Below are positions 35,285 through 44,113 of a stretch of DNA of 64,000 bases, piece after piece (positions within the stretch are counted from its first letter, which is position 1; every line of letters starts with the position of its first letter). The notes beneath the pieces were generated by a model. That model made no database searches. It had not been told where the DNA came from and worked only from the letters and a program-made list of their open reading frames with translations. A program made the position numbers and the translations under genes. The stretch is from Sphingomonas crocodyli (GTDB taxonomy: Bacteria; Pseudomonadota; Alphaproteobacteria; Sphingomonadales; Sphingomonadaceae), in the NCBI RefSeq assembly GCF_004005865.1, contig NZ_SACN01000001.1, positions 2,232,001-2,296,000 on the forward strand, in the 5' to 3' direction.

Positions 35285-37620
35285 GCGGCGTTCCTACGGG
35301 TGCGATGGCGTTGAAGTTCGGCCAGAAGCGCCGGGCGATCATAGCGCCACAGGCTGGCATCGGCGGCGTCGGCCGGTTCGGACGTTGTACGCAGGCGCAC
35401 CAGTGGCGCTTCGGACGAGGCGGTAGATGCTTCGCCGGCAATCACCAGATCGGGCGTCACGCCCTTCTCTTCGAAAGCGACGCGATAGCCCGCGGCTTCG
35501 ACCAGCGGCGCCAGCACCTTGCGGGTCCAGGCATCGTCGTCAGCAAGCAGGCAGAGCGGCTTCATGTCGACGGGGGTCTGCGGCTGCGCGACCTCGGCGA
35601 ACATCCAGAAGCTGTCGAGCATCTCGACGGGACGATCCTCGACCAGCATCACGCCGGCAACGAGGCCCGGCGTGGCGACGCGATCGAGGATGACCTCGAC
35701 CGGGGCGATATCGATCACGGTATCGATCGCATAAGCGATTTCGGCCGTGCCGTCGTTCATTCGCAGCACGCGAACCTTCGGGCCGGTGATCGGCACGCCG
35801 CAGCTGAGCAGCGGGATCATGCGGCCTTCGTGGACCAGGCGGACCCGCCCGCCCCGCTCGCTGATCGCGCCGGCGAAGCAATCCTCGATCCGTTCGACCA
35901 GCGCCAGCGGGATCGCGCGCTCGGTGCCGTCCAGATCGCGGAACAGCAGGATCGGATCATGCTGTTCGACGACCGCCTCGACATGCTCCTCGGCATGATC
36001 GCGGCTGCCCGATTTCCAGTCGACACCCGCACGCTCGGCGATCGCCGCGATGTCGAGCAGCAGCATCGGGCGGCTGTTATCGGGCAAGGTGGTGCCGCCA
36101 TAGATGCCGCACGCCATGACGATCGGCGCAGCGGGCTTCACCACCAGTTCCTCATGATCGTGAACCGCCTCGACCGCGAGCGCATAGCGATTGCCGCCCG
36201 ACAGCTTGAGGACGACCATGTTGCCGCGTTGCCCGGCGTCTTCAGCGCCAATCACGTCGGCCAGCGCGACCACGGGCAGGCGAACGCCGCGGATGAACAC
36301 CACGTCGGCGCCACCCAGCTTGGCGGGGCGCACCGCGTCGCCGCCGACGCGAACGATCTCGTCGATCGCCGAACGCGGGATCGCGAAATGCTGTCCGCCG
36401 CAGCTGACCGTCAGCGCGGGGATGATCGTGAGCGTCATAGGAACGCGCATCGTCAGGTGGACGCCGCGGCCTGGCATGCTGTCGACCTCGACCGCGCCAC
36501 CGATCTTTTCGACATTGGCGCGAACCACGTCCATGCCGACGCCTCGTCCCGAAATCGCCGTCACAGCCTGCGCGGTCGAAAGGCCGGGTGAGAAGATCAG
36601 CTGGAGCTTGGCATCCCAGCCCATACGGGCGGCCGCGTCCTCAGTGATGACGCCGTTGTCGATCGCCTTGCGGACGAGGCGATCGGCGTCGATCCCGCGC
36701 CCGTCATCGACGATTTCGATCAGGATATGGTTGCCCACCTGCCGCGCGCAGACATCGAGCGCGCCGATCGCAGCCTTTCCGGCGGCCGCGCGATCCTCAG
36801 GCTTTTCGATGCCATGATCGATCGCGTTGCGGACGATGTGGGTCAGCGGATCGCGGATCATCTCGATCATCTCGCGATCGAGTTCGACGTCGCCGCCGTC
36901 GATACGCAGCGTCACCTGCTTGCCCAGTTCGGACGAAATATCGCGGACGAGGCGTGGCAGCGCCGTAAACAGATGTTCGATCCGCGCCATGCGGGTGCGC
37001 GTGATCGAATCGCGCATCTCGGCGATGCACAGCGACAGTCGTTCGAAGGCGACTTCGATGCCCGACTGGATGCCGACTTCGCGCAGCTTGCGCGACAATT
37101 CGTTGCGGGCGAGCACCATGTCCGAAACGCCCGCCATCATCCGATCGAGCAGGTCGACAGGCAGGCGGATGCTGCGCGCGACGCTGCGGTTGGCGGGTGC
37201 GGCGACGGTCGTGGCGGGGGCGTCTTCCTCCTCCTCAACCGCGCTGGTTTCGACTTCGCTGAGCGCGGCGATCAGGGCCTGATCGTCGCCGTCGGGCATG
37301 GTCTGGCCGTTGTCGATGGCGTTGGTGAGTTCGGCGATGCGATCGATGATCGCGAGAACGGCGGTGACGAGTGCGGCATCGGGCTTGCGGCGATCGTCGC
37401 GCACATCGGCCAGAACGTCTTCGGCGGCATGGCTGAGGCGTTCGAGACGCGGCAGATCGAGAAAGCCGCAGCTTCCCTTCACCGTGTGCACGAAGCGGAA
37501 GATCGAATCGAGACGCGAGCGATCCTCGGGCGCGGCTTCCCACGCCACGATTTCCCCGGCGATTGCTTCGAGCGTTTCGCGCGTTTCAGCGATGAAGTCG
37601 CTGAGCAGGTCGTCCATCAT
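35281..37620 (-). CDS. cheA: Chemotaxis histidine kinase CheA with a second CheW-like domain and a degenerate receiver
   Basis: A 779-residue CheA. The Hpt domain (about 1-105) has the phosphorylated H45 in FVHTVKGSCGFL. A short acidic linker replaces the P2 CheY-binding domain, then come a dimerisation domain (about 145-215) and a HATPase (about 250-390) with HIVRNAIDHGIE and SGRGVGMDVV. There are two CheW-like barrels (about 395-530 and 545-675). The C-terminal about 90 residues resemble a receiver (CLLADDDAW), but the phosphorylation site reads PDLVIAGEAS, with no aspartate, and the late lysine is not seen. This tail is therefore probably a regulatory or docking remnant. It heads the che operon after chpT. 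Confidence 0.92.
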   Translation of the reverse strand: MMDDLLSDFIAETRETLEAIAGEIVAWEAAPEDRSRLDSIFRFVHTVKGSCGFLDLPRLERLSHAAEDVLADVRDDRRKPDAALVTAVLAIIDRIAELTNAIDNGQTMPDGDDQALIAALSEVETSAVEEEEDAPATTVAAPANRSVARSIRLPVDLLDRMMAGVSDMVLARNELSRKLREVGIQSGIEVAFERLSLCIAEMRDSITRTRMARIEHLFTALPRLVRDISSELGKQVTLRIDGGDVELDREMIEMIRDPLTHIVRNAIDHGIEKPEDRAAAGKAAIGALDVCARQVGNHILIEIVDDGRGIDADRLVRKAIDNGVITEDAAARMGWDAKLQLIFSPGLSTAQAVTAISGRGVGMDVVRANVEKIGGAVEVDSMPGRGVHLTMRVPMTLTIIPALTVSCGGQHFAIPRSAIDEIVRVGGDAVRPAKLGGADVVFIRGVRLPVVALADVIGAEDAGQRGNMVVLKLSGGNRYALAVEAVHDHEELVVKPAAPIVMACGIYGGTTLPDNSRPMLLLDIAAIAERAGVDWKSGSRDHAEEHVEAVVEQHDPILLFRDLDGTERAIPLALVERIEDCFAGAISERGGRVRLVHEGRMIPLLSCGVPITGPKVRVLRMNDGTAEIAYAIDTVIDIAPVEVILDRVATPGLVAGVMLVEDRPVEMLDSFWMFAEVAQPQTPVDMKPLCLLADDDAWTRKVLAPLVEAAGYRVAFEEKGVTPDLVIAGEASTASSEAPLVRLRTTSEPADAADASLWRYDRPALLAELQRHRTRRNAA

Positions 37621-37676
37621 GCCCTTCCCGAACGGATATCGGGCCGCTGATGGCAGATAGATGGTAAAGAAGCGGT

Positions 37677-38309
37677 TTATTTAGCCGGCAGAGCGACGCC
37701 CATTAGTAGAACCCCTGGTTCCACTTCAGACACTTGAACCTCGCCGCCCTCTTCCTGAACGAGCAGGTGGACGAGCCAGGCCGCCGCGGCACGCGGGCTG
37801 ATCAGCCCCTCGTCGGCTTCGCCCAGCAGCGCGTTGCGCAGTTCGGGGTCGAGCACGATGCGCGGCCCTTCGGCGCGCAGCACGATCTCGCTGCCCTCCG
37901 CGCCGATATCGAGCCGGCCGCCACGCACCAGCGCGTCGCCCGCGATCAGCGCGAGGTTGAGCAGGATCTTGATCGCGTTCTTCGGCCGGGCGCCCTCGTC
38001 GACCATCCAACCGATCTGAACGCGGCTGGAGGGGCCATGCAGCCCTTCGATCGCCGCGCGCGCCTCCCGCGTGTCGACCATTTCGCCGAAGCCGCCGGCG
38101 GCGCCGAAAGCGAGGCGGAAGAACTTCAGCTTGTTCGCGGTCGCCGCTGCGCTCTCGGCCAGCAATTCCATGCAGCGGGCGCGCATTTCGGGATCTGTCT
38201 CATCGGCCAGAAGCTCGAGCCCGTTGTTGAGCGCGCCGACCGGGGAGAGCAGATCATGGCACAGGCGCGAACATAGCAGACTTGCGAATTCCGCAGCTCT
38301 GCTCGCCAT
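37677..38309 (-). CDS. chpT: Histidine phosphotransferase ChpT
   Basis: A 210-residue protein with the ChpT pattern: N-terminal LLCSRLCHDLLSPVGALNNG carrying the phosphorylated H18, a helical dimer domain, then a degenerate ATPase-like domain with NAIKILLNLALIAGDAL. In Caulobacter ChpT relays phosphate from the hybrid kinase CckA to CtrA and CpdR. It lies 56 bp upstream of cheA on the same strand, so it may be cotranscribed with the che genes. Assignment is strong; the functional link to chemotaxis is only positional. Confidence 0.88.
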   Translation of the reverse strand: MASRAAEFASLLCSRLCHDLLSPVGALNNGLELLADETDPEMRARCMELLAESAAATANKLKFFRLAFGAAGGFGEMVDTREARAAIEGLHGPSSRVQIGWMVDEGARPKNAIKILLNLALIAGDALVRGGRLDIGAEGSEIVLRAEGPRIVLDPELRNALLGEADEGLISPRAAAAWLVHLLVQEEGGEVQVSEVEPGVLLMGVALPAK

Positions 38310-38418
38310 CCTATCCGTCCTTTATCGCTGTCGCGCCCGAAACGATGCCCGGCCGCCCTTGGGTGAAACTCAGGGGCGCTCTTGTGACGGTTAGTCGCGG
38401 CTTAGGCAAGCCGGCCCA

Positions 38419-38841
38419 TCAGGGCGCAGACGGCCCGTCGCCGGACAATATCGTCACTTCGTCGAACATATCGTGTCGCGCCCCACCCGGCCGCGCGATC
38501 CAGGCACACACATCCTGCCCGGCCACGATCAGCCAGAGGCTCCCCGGTTCGGCCGCCTGCGCATCGCAGGCGGAGGGTTCGGCGCTGCCCGACGGATGCG
38601 AGTGATAATGGCCGATCGGCGCCGGTGCCTCGCCACGGCGCGCGGCCTTGTGCGCAGTGAACAAGGCGGCCGGGTCGATCTCGAAGCGCCGGGCGGGTTC
38701 GTCGGCGATATTGGCGCATGGCCGGATGGCTTCGACATCGCTGCCCGAACCCAGCAACAGGCCGCAGATTTCGACATCGGGATCGCGCGCTGCCCATTGC
38801 ACGATCTCATCCAGCAGAGCCCTTGAAATCCGGAGATTCAT
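38419..38841 (-). CDS. JAMM/MPN-family metallopeptidase, stand-alone
   Basis: A 140-residue MPN(+) protein with a complete JAMM motif: upstream E24 (VEICGLLLGSG), then H80-x-H82-x7-S90-x2-D93 in GHYHSHPSGSAEPSACD. These are the zinc ligands of JAB1/MPN/Mov34 isopeptidases. Bacterial single-domain members are linked to ubiquitin-like or sulfur-carrier systems such as ThiS/MoaD cleavage, but no such partner is adjacent. The start at 38841 is preceded by GGAG six bases upstream. It is divergent from the rluD-like gene with only 17 bp between. Confidence 0.85.
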   Translation of the reverse strand: MNLRISRALLDEIVQWAARDPDVEICGLLLGSGSDVEAIRPCANIADEPARRFEIDPAALFTAHKAARRGEAPAPIGHYHSHPSGSAEPSACDAQAAEPGSLWLIVAGQDVCAWIARPGGARHDMFDEVTILSGDGPSAP

Positions 38842-38858
38842 GCCCATCTCCGTAAACG

Positions 38859-39869
38859 ATGACCGGGGGGAAATCGACATTGCTGGCAACCGTGCCAACC
38901 GATGCCGAAGGGTGGCGGCTGGACCGCACCCTCGCGGTGCTGATCCCGACCCTGTCGCGCGAGCGGCTGAAGGCGCTGATCTCGTCCGGGCAGGTCGCTA
39001 CCGACACCGGCGCGCTCGCCCGCGATCCCGCTGCCAAGGTGCGTCCCGGCACCAATTATACCGTCTCGGTTCCCGATCCCGCGCCCGCGCATAACGAAGC
39101 GCAGGAAATTCCGCTGAACGTCGTGTTCGAGGACGAGCATCTGATCGTGGTGGACAAGCCCGCCGGCTTGGTCGTCCATCCCGCTGCGGGCAATCTGGAC
39201 GGAACGTTGGTCAACGCCCTCCTCCACCATTGCCGGGGCAGCCTGTCGGGCATCGGCGGTGTCGAGCGGCCGGGGATCGTCCACCGGATCGACAAGGATA
39301 CGTCCGGCCTGATGGTGGCGGCCAAGACCGATCCGGCGCATGTCGGGCTGGCGGGGCAATTCGCCAAGCACAGCATCGACCGGCGCTATCTGGCAATCGT
39401 CGCGGGCTGGCCCAATCCGGCAGATGGCACAGTTCGCGCCTCGCTCGCCCGATCGGACGCCAATCGCAAGAAGATCGCGATCGTCCCCGAAGGGCGCGGC
39501 AAGCATGCCGTCACCCATTATCGGACGGTGCAGAAGCTCAAGAAGGCGGCGATGGTCGAATGCCGGCTGGAAACCGGCCGCACCCATCAGGTGCGTGTCC
39601 ATATGGCGTCGCTGGGGCACCCGCTACTCGGCGATCAAACATATGGGCGCAGTCGGCCGGAACATCGCGAAACGCTCGCTCGTTTGGACTTCAAGCGGCA
39701 GGCGCTCCACGCGGCCGTTCTGGGCTTCGTCCATCCGATCACAAGCGAGGCTTTACGGTTCGATAGTGATTGTCCGCAGGATATGCAGCATCTGTTCAGC
39801 GAACTCATGCTATCAGAAACATCGAGGAAAGAGCCGATTTCGACTCGTTCCGTACTAAAGGGAGTTTGA
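38859..39869 (+). CDS. rluD: RluA-family pseudouridine synthase (RluD-like)
   Basis: A 336-residue pseudouridine synthase. An S4 RNA-binding domain spans about 16-75; the catalytic D145 is in HRIDKDTSGLMVAAK. The order S4 then PseudoU_synth_2 and the length match RluD, which modifies positions 1911, 1915 and 1917 of 23S rRNA; RluC is the alternative. The ATG at 38859 lacks a ribosome site, while an in-frame TTG at 38880 follows GGGGGGAAA at a good distance and may be the true start. It ends 6 bp before rpoH. Confidence 0.88.
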   Translation: MTGGKSTLLATVPTDAEGWRLDRTLAVLIPTLSRERLKALISSGQVATDTGALARDPAAKVRPGTNYTVSVPDPAPAHNEAQEIPLNVVFEDEHLIVVDKPAGLVVHPAAGNLDGTLVNALLHHCRGSLSGIGGVERPGIVHRIDKDTSGLMVAAKTDPAHVGLAGQFAKHSIDRRYLAIVAGWPNPADGTVRASLARSDANRKKIAIVPEGRGKHAVTHYRTVQKLKKAAMVECRLETGRTHQVRVHMASLGHPLLGDQTYGRSRPEHRETLARLDFKRQALHAAVLGFVHPITSEALRFDSDCPQDMQHLFSELMLSETSRKEPISTRSVLKGV

Positions 39870-39875
39870 TCGATC

Positions 39876-40781
39876 ATGGCTAGCGGCAAGAACGTCCCGG
39901 CGACGATTCCGGCCCTCGGCGGTGAGCAGAGCCTCAACCGATATCTCGCAGAGATTCGGAAGTTCCCGATGCTGAAGCCCGAAGAAGAATATATGCTCGC
40001 CAAGCGCTTTCAAGAGCATGGCGATCCGGAAGCGGCCACGCGCCTCGTTACCTCGCACCTTCGCCTCGTGGCGAAGATCGCGATGGGCTATCGCGGCTAT
40101 GGCCTTCCGACGAACGAGCTGATTTCCGAAGGCAATATCGGCCTGATGCAGGGCGTGAAGAAGTTCGAGCCCGATCGTGGTTTCCGCCTCGCCACCTATG
40201 CGATGTGGTGGATCAAGGCGTCGATCCAGGAATATATCCTGCGGTCGTGGAGCCTGGTGAAGATGGGCACCACCGCAGCGCAGAAGAAGCTGTTCTTCAA
40301 CCTGCGCCGGATGAAGTCGAAGCTCGACGCGTTCGAGGATGGCGATCTGAATCCCGAGGTTCTGAAGAAGATCGCGACCGATCTCGGCGTGTCCGAGGAG
40401 GAAGTGACCTCAATGAACCGCCGCATGGCGATGGGCGGCGATACGTCGCTCAACGTCTCGATGCGCGAGGATGGCGAAGGTCAGTGGCAGGATTGGCTGG
40501 TCGATGACGAGCCGCTGCAGGACACCCGCGTCGCCGAGGCGCAGGAAAAGAGTCTGCGCCACAACATGCTCGAAGAGGCGATGGCCGCGCTCAACGACCG
40601 TGAGAAGCACATTCTGGTCGAGCGCCGCCTGGTCGACGAGCCCAAGACGCTCGAAGAACTGAGCCAGGTCTATGGCGTCAGCCGCGAGCGGGTTCGCCAG
40701 ATCGAGGTTCGCGCCTTCGACAAGCTGCAGAAGGCGATGGTCCGCCTCGCGGGCGAGAAGCGACTTCTGCCCGCGATGTAA
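39876..40781 (+). CDS. rpoH: RNA polymerase sigma factor RpoH (sigma-32)
   Basis: A 301-residue heat-shock sigma factor. Region 2 contains GYGLPTNELISEGNIGLMQG and the -10 recognition block RLATYAMWWIKASIQEYI. The diagnostic RpoH box QKKLFFNLR is at 136-144, and region 4 has EELSQVYGVSRERVRQIE. AAAGGGAG overlaps the rluD stop and precedes the ATG by about 11 nt. It directs transcription of chaperone and protease genes. A rho-independent terminator follows. Confidence 0.97.
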   Translation: MASGKNVPATIPALGGEQSLNRYLAEIRKFPMLKPEEEYMLAKRFQEHGDPEAATRLVTSHLRLVAKIAMGYRGYGLPTNELISEGNIGLMQGVKKFEPDRGFRLATYAMWWIKASIQEYILRSWSLVKMGTTAAQKKLFFNLRRMKSKLDAFEDGDLNPEVLKKIATDLGVSEEEVTSMNRRMAMGGDTSLNVSMREDGEGQWQDWLVDDEPLQDTRVAEAQEKSLRHNMLEEAMAALNDREKHILVERRLVDEPKTLEELSQVYGVSRERVRQIEVRAFDKLQKAMVRLAGEKRLLPAM

Positions 40782-40807
40782 TCGCGACAGACGACGGAAA
40801 ATATGGG

Positions 40808-40842
40808 AGGGGCGCCGATGGTGCCCCGCCCTTTTTTGTTTC
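40808..40842 (+). terminator. Rho-independent terminator after rpoH
   Basis: GGGGCGCC and GGTGCCCC pair through 8 bp with a GAT loop, followed within 4 nt by TTTTTTG. It lies 26 bp after the rpoH stop and ends at the stop codon of the convergent gene. Confidence 0.85.
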
Positions 40843-41638
40843 AGAAGCGGCGCGAGACGCCCAGATAGAGTTCGACGTCGGGGCTGTTGTGATTGAGCCC
40901 GGCATTGGAGCCGATATCGAGCTGCAGGTTGTCGTTCGGCTGCCAGCCCAGCGACAGGCCGGCGAGCATCATCGTCGCGTGCCCTGTGGGATCGCGATCG
41001 CGCAACGCCTGCATCTCGATCGACGCCGTCACCGCCTCGCTGATCTCATCGGTCAAGCCGACGACGCTGCCGAAAGCAAGGTGGCGTCCATGCCCGTCCT
41101 CGTCGACCGCCGCATCAACCTCGGGCATGGCTTCGAACTTCAGATGCTCGCTGAGTTGATAATTCAGCGGAACGAGCAGGCCCGCACTCCAATCCCCCGC
41201 CCCGATCGGCTGACGCCCGACCGGCAGGGTCGCATAAGGCTGAACCGCCAGTGAAAAGCCGGAGCCGTCCGGATTGCTCAGGCTCTGGCGCATCGCGACG
41301 GTCATGTCGCCGGCCCGATGCGCTGAAGATCGCGCGCCGTTCGTCCGGTCGCGATCATGGTCGATGCCGAAACCGTCCCAACCGAGCTGCACTTCGGTCG
41401 TCTCGGTGAGCCCCAAGCGAACCAGCGCGCCGCCGAACAGATATTGGCTGTCGCGTTCGTCGGTGGTCCGATCGAGGGTCCAGTCGGCCAGCCCGACTTC
41501 GACCGAGACATGCCCCTTGTCGACGATGCAGGGCGGATTGCCGATGCCCGGACGATCGGTGCAATAATCGCGCAAATCGGCCGCCTGCGCGGCGAAGGGC
41601 ATCGTGCATGCCACAAACGCCATCGCCCACTTTCGCAT
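40841..41638 (-). CDS. Predicted outer-membrane beta-barrel protein (phenol meta-pathway transporter-like)
   Basis: A 265-residue protein with a signal peptide (about 1-20, ending QAAD). The mature part alternates polar and hydrophobic residues and ends in aromatic SRRF, with a C-terminal phenylalanine typical of outer membrane barrels. The pattern resembles the MetA-type/transporter family (PF13557) seen near aromatic catabolism genes, although none are adjacent. GGAGGGG lies six bases before the ATG at 41638 and rejects the longer frame. Convergent with rpoH and divergent from mtgA. Confidence 0.75.
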   Translation of the reverse strand: MRKWAMAFVACTMPFAAQAADLRDYCTDRPGIGNPPCIVDKGHVSVEVGLADWTLDRTTDERDSQYLFGGALVRLGLTETTEVQLGWDGFGIDHDRDRTNGARSSAHRAGDMTVAMRQSLSNPDGSGFSLAVQPYATLPVGRQPIGAGDWSAGLLVPLNYQLSEHLKFEAMPEVDAAVDEDGHGRHLAFGSVVGLTDEISEAVTASIEMQALRDRDPTGHATMMLAGLSLGWQPNDNLQLDIGSNAGLNHNSPDVELYLGVSRRF

Positions 41639-41720
41639 CGGCATCCCCTCCGGATCGTTTCGCCGCTGAACGCGCCCGCTTGCCGAAATATCCGCCGCTG
41701 CTAATCGTGATCGCCGACCT

Positions 41721-42434
41721 ATGGCCAAGCGTTCCTCCGCATCAAAACAGTCCTTCCCGCGCCGCGCCCTCGGCTGGCTGGGTCGTGCGATCCTGATCTT
41801 CGTCGCCGTGTCGGTGCTGTGGGTGCTGCTCTACCGCTTCGTGCCGCCGCCGGTGACAGTGACGATGATCGCCAATGCGGGCGGCGGGCGGGGAATCACG
41901 AAGGACTGGATGAGCCTGTCCGACATGGACCGCAACATGCCGCTTGCCGCCATCGCGGCCGAGGACGGCAATTTCTGCAAACATAACGGCTTCGATTTCG
42001 GGGCGATACAGAAGGCGCTCGTCAGCAATATCGAGGGCGAGCGCAAGATCCGCGGCGGCTCCACGATCAGCCAGCAGACCGCGAAGAACGCCTTCCTGTT
42101 CCAAGGCGGCGGCTATGCGCGCAAGGCGCTGGAGGCCTGGTTCACCGTCCTGATCGAGTTGATCTGGGGCAAGCAGCGGATCATGGAAGTCTATCTCAAC
42201 ATCGCCGAGACCGGGATCGGCACCTATGGCGCCAATGCCGGGGCGATGCGCTACTTCCACCACGATGCCTCGCGCCTAAGCCGTAGCGAGGCCGCGCGGA
42301 TCGCCGCGGTGCTGCCGCTGCCGAAGAAACGCGGCGCGATCGCCCCTACCGGTTTCACCCGCCGCTATGGCGATCGCATCGCGCGGCGAATCGGTCAGGT
42401 CGAGCGATACGGCCTGGCGAACTGCCTGCGCTGA
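41721..42434 (+). CDS. mtgA: Monofunctional biosynthetic peptidoglycan transglycosylase
   Basis: A 237-residue GT51 enzyme with one N-terminal membrane anchor (about 20-40), active in the periplasm. The catalytic glutamate E81 is in AIAAEDGNFCKHNGFDFG, and family motif 3 is RGGSTISQQTAKNAFL followed by KQRIMEVYLNIAETG. It has no transpeptidase domain, which separates it from class A PBPs. It polymerises lipid II into glycan strands. Its last 40 bp overlap the convergent membrane-protein gene. Confidence 0.95.
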   Translation: MAKRSSASKQSFPRRALGWLGRAILIFVAVSVLWVLLYRFVPPPVTVTMIANAGGGRGITKDWMSLSDMDRNMPLAAIAAEDGNFCKHNGFDFGAIQKALVSNIEGERKIRGGSTISQQTAKNAFLFQGGGYARKALEAWFTVLIELIWGKQRIMEVYLNIAETGIGTYGANAGAMRYFHHDASRLSRSEAARIAAVLPLPKKRGAIAPTGFTRRYGDRIARRIGQVERYGLANCLR

Positions 42435-44113
42435 GGCGGGATCGCGCGATAGACGCAGCGACCGCCGGCCGCGAACAACGCATCGGACGATCCACAACGA
42501 TCGACGACATAGGCGAGGCCATGCATCGCCGCGAAAGCCAGCCTCTGATCGTGGTTCGCGAGCGACATGACCGCGAGGACGCGGCGACGCCACGGCAGAT
42601 AATAGCTCGGCGTCCATAAAGCCGCCGCTCCGGAACGGACGTCCACGAAGGTCGATCGCTCCGATATGGTCGAGAACACCTCGAACCCTTCGACGAGCGC
42701 GCCCTGTCCCGGCTCTGCAGGCTTGTAGGGCGGATCGACGAAGACGATGTTGGCGATCGGGATCAGGAAGCGGTCGTTGGGGGCGCTGTGCGCCCGCGCC
42801 CAATCGCCGATCGCGGTCCAGGCCGCGATATCGGCGCGCTCGGCCGCATTCTCACGCGCCTGCCGAACGATAAGCGCGGACCAGACGAGCAGCAGCGCGA
42901 TCGTCATCGCGATATCGAGCCGCAACCGGACGACTGTCGCAGGCAGACGCACTCGAAATAGCAGGCTGGCGAGCAGCGCGATCGGCAGCAGATGCCGCAC
43001 GGTGCAACTGCCAAGGGCCAGCAGAGGTGCCCAGATACGCCGCCCCTGCCCCTGATCGCGCGCAACCACGACCGTCAGCGCGGCCAGCGCGAGCGCTGCG
43101 AGCAGGAAGATGCCGCCGCCGCCGCGCAGGAACTGCAGGTTGATGAACATCGGCATCGGTGCCACCAGCGGCACGAAGGCACCCGCAAGCCAATCGACAA
43201 CGAAGCCCGCCAATGCAGCGAGAAGCAGGCCGGCGCGCCGATCGACCTGCGCCAGTCGCCACGCGGCCGTCAGCCCCGTCATCGCCGTCAGCAACAACAC
43301 CGCGATCGACCGCGGGGTCGATCCGTCAATCAGCCAATGCTCGGGAAAATATTCGCGCAGATAGGCCAGAAAATCATGGTCCATCGGCCTGCCGAGTTCG
43401 GGATTGCCGAGAAACCCTTGCAGAGCAGGCGCGGCGATCAGCAGGAAGGCGCCGAAGCCCGTCACCATGCGCAGCGCCATGACCTTCGGCGCGACATCGC
43501 CCCGCTTCAGCAACACCGCCGCGACCGCCAGCAGCGGCAATGCCATCCACACCGCCATGAAGGCATTGAGGAAGAAGGTGACGCCATTCCACGCAAAGGC
43601 GCCGAAGAAACGACCGCGCCACGCGCACCATAAGGACAGCAGCATCGACGCATTGGCGAACTCGCTATGCGTGAAGCTGTTGATGAACAGCCCGTGCGAC
43701 CCAGCCGACGAATAGCCGTTGGCCACGCTGGAAAAGGCCAGCAACGTCACGAACAACAGCCGCTCGCGCCGCTCGCTTATCCCGATCGCGTCGGCGCAGA
43801 GCAGGAAGGCGGTGATGCAGGCCGCCCGCGACACCACGGCCAACATGTCGATCAGGATCAGCCCGGCATGGCCCGGCGCGATACCGTGCAGGCTCTGCCA
43901 GAAGCCCGACGAATAATAACGCAGACTCTGGACATAAGGATCGCCGGCGAACTGCGGCAGATCAGAAAGGCCGGCGAGGATCGGCAGGTGGAAGATGTTG
44001 TTGCGAAAACCCGCCACCTGCCCCGTCATCGCGAAGGACAACAGGGTTCCGACTGCAATCGCGATCAGCAGCCCGCGCCGATCGGACAGTCCCTCCCCAT
44101 CCGCCTTCGTCAA
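42395..44113 (-). CDS. Polytopic membrane protein of unknown function
   Basis: A 572-residue protein with about 10-12 hydrophobic segments from residue 14 to about 410 and a C-terminal soluble region (about 420-572). The start is best read as a TTG at 44111-44113 that overlaps the TGA of the upstream hybrid kinase (TTGA); there is no ATG before residue 29. Parts resemble membrane glycosyltransferase or O-antigen-type proteins, but no motif is decisive. Translational coupling to the kinase suggests a shared process. The 3' end overlaps mtgA by 40 bp in convergent orientation. Confidence 0.7.
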   Translation of the reverse strand: MTKADGEGLSDRRGLLIAIAVGTLLSFAMTGQVAGFRNNIFHLPILAGLSDLPQFAGDPYVQSLRYYSSGFWQSLHGIAPGHAGLILIDMLAVVSRAACITAFLLCADAIGISERRERLLFVTLLAFSSVANGYSSAGSHGLFINSFTHSEFANASMLLSLWCAWRGRFFGAFAWNGVTFFLNAFMAVWMALPLLAVAAVLLKRGDVAPKVMALRMVTGFGAFLLIAAPALQGFLGNPELGRPMDHDFLAYLREYFPEHWLIDGSTPRSIAVLLLTAMTGLTAAWRLAQVDRRAGLLLAALAGFVVDWLAGAFVPLVAPMPMFINLQFLRGGGGIFLLAALALAALTVVVARDQGQGRRIWAPLLALGSCTVRHLLPIALLASLLFRVRLPATVVRLRLDIAMTIALLLVWSALIVRQARENAAERADIAAWTAIGDWARAHSAPNDRFLIPIANIVFVDPPYKPAEPGQGALVEGFEVFSTISERSTFVDVRSGAAALWTPSYYLPWRRRVLAVMSLANHDQRLAFAAMHGLAYVVDRCGSSDALFAAGGRCVYRAIPPQRRQFARPYRST

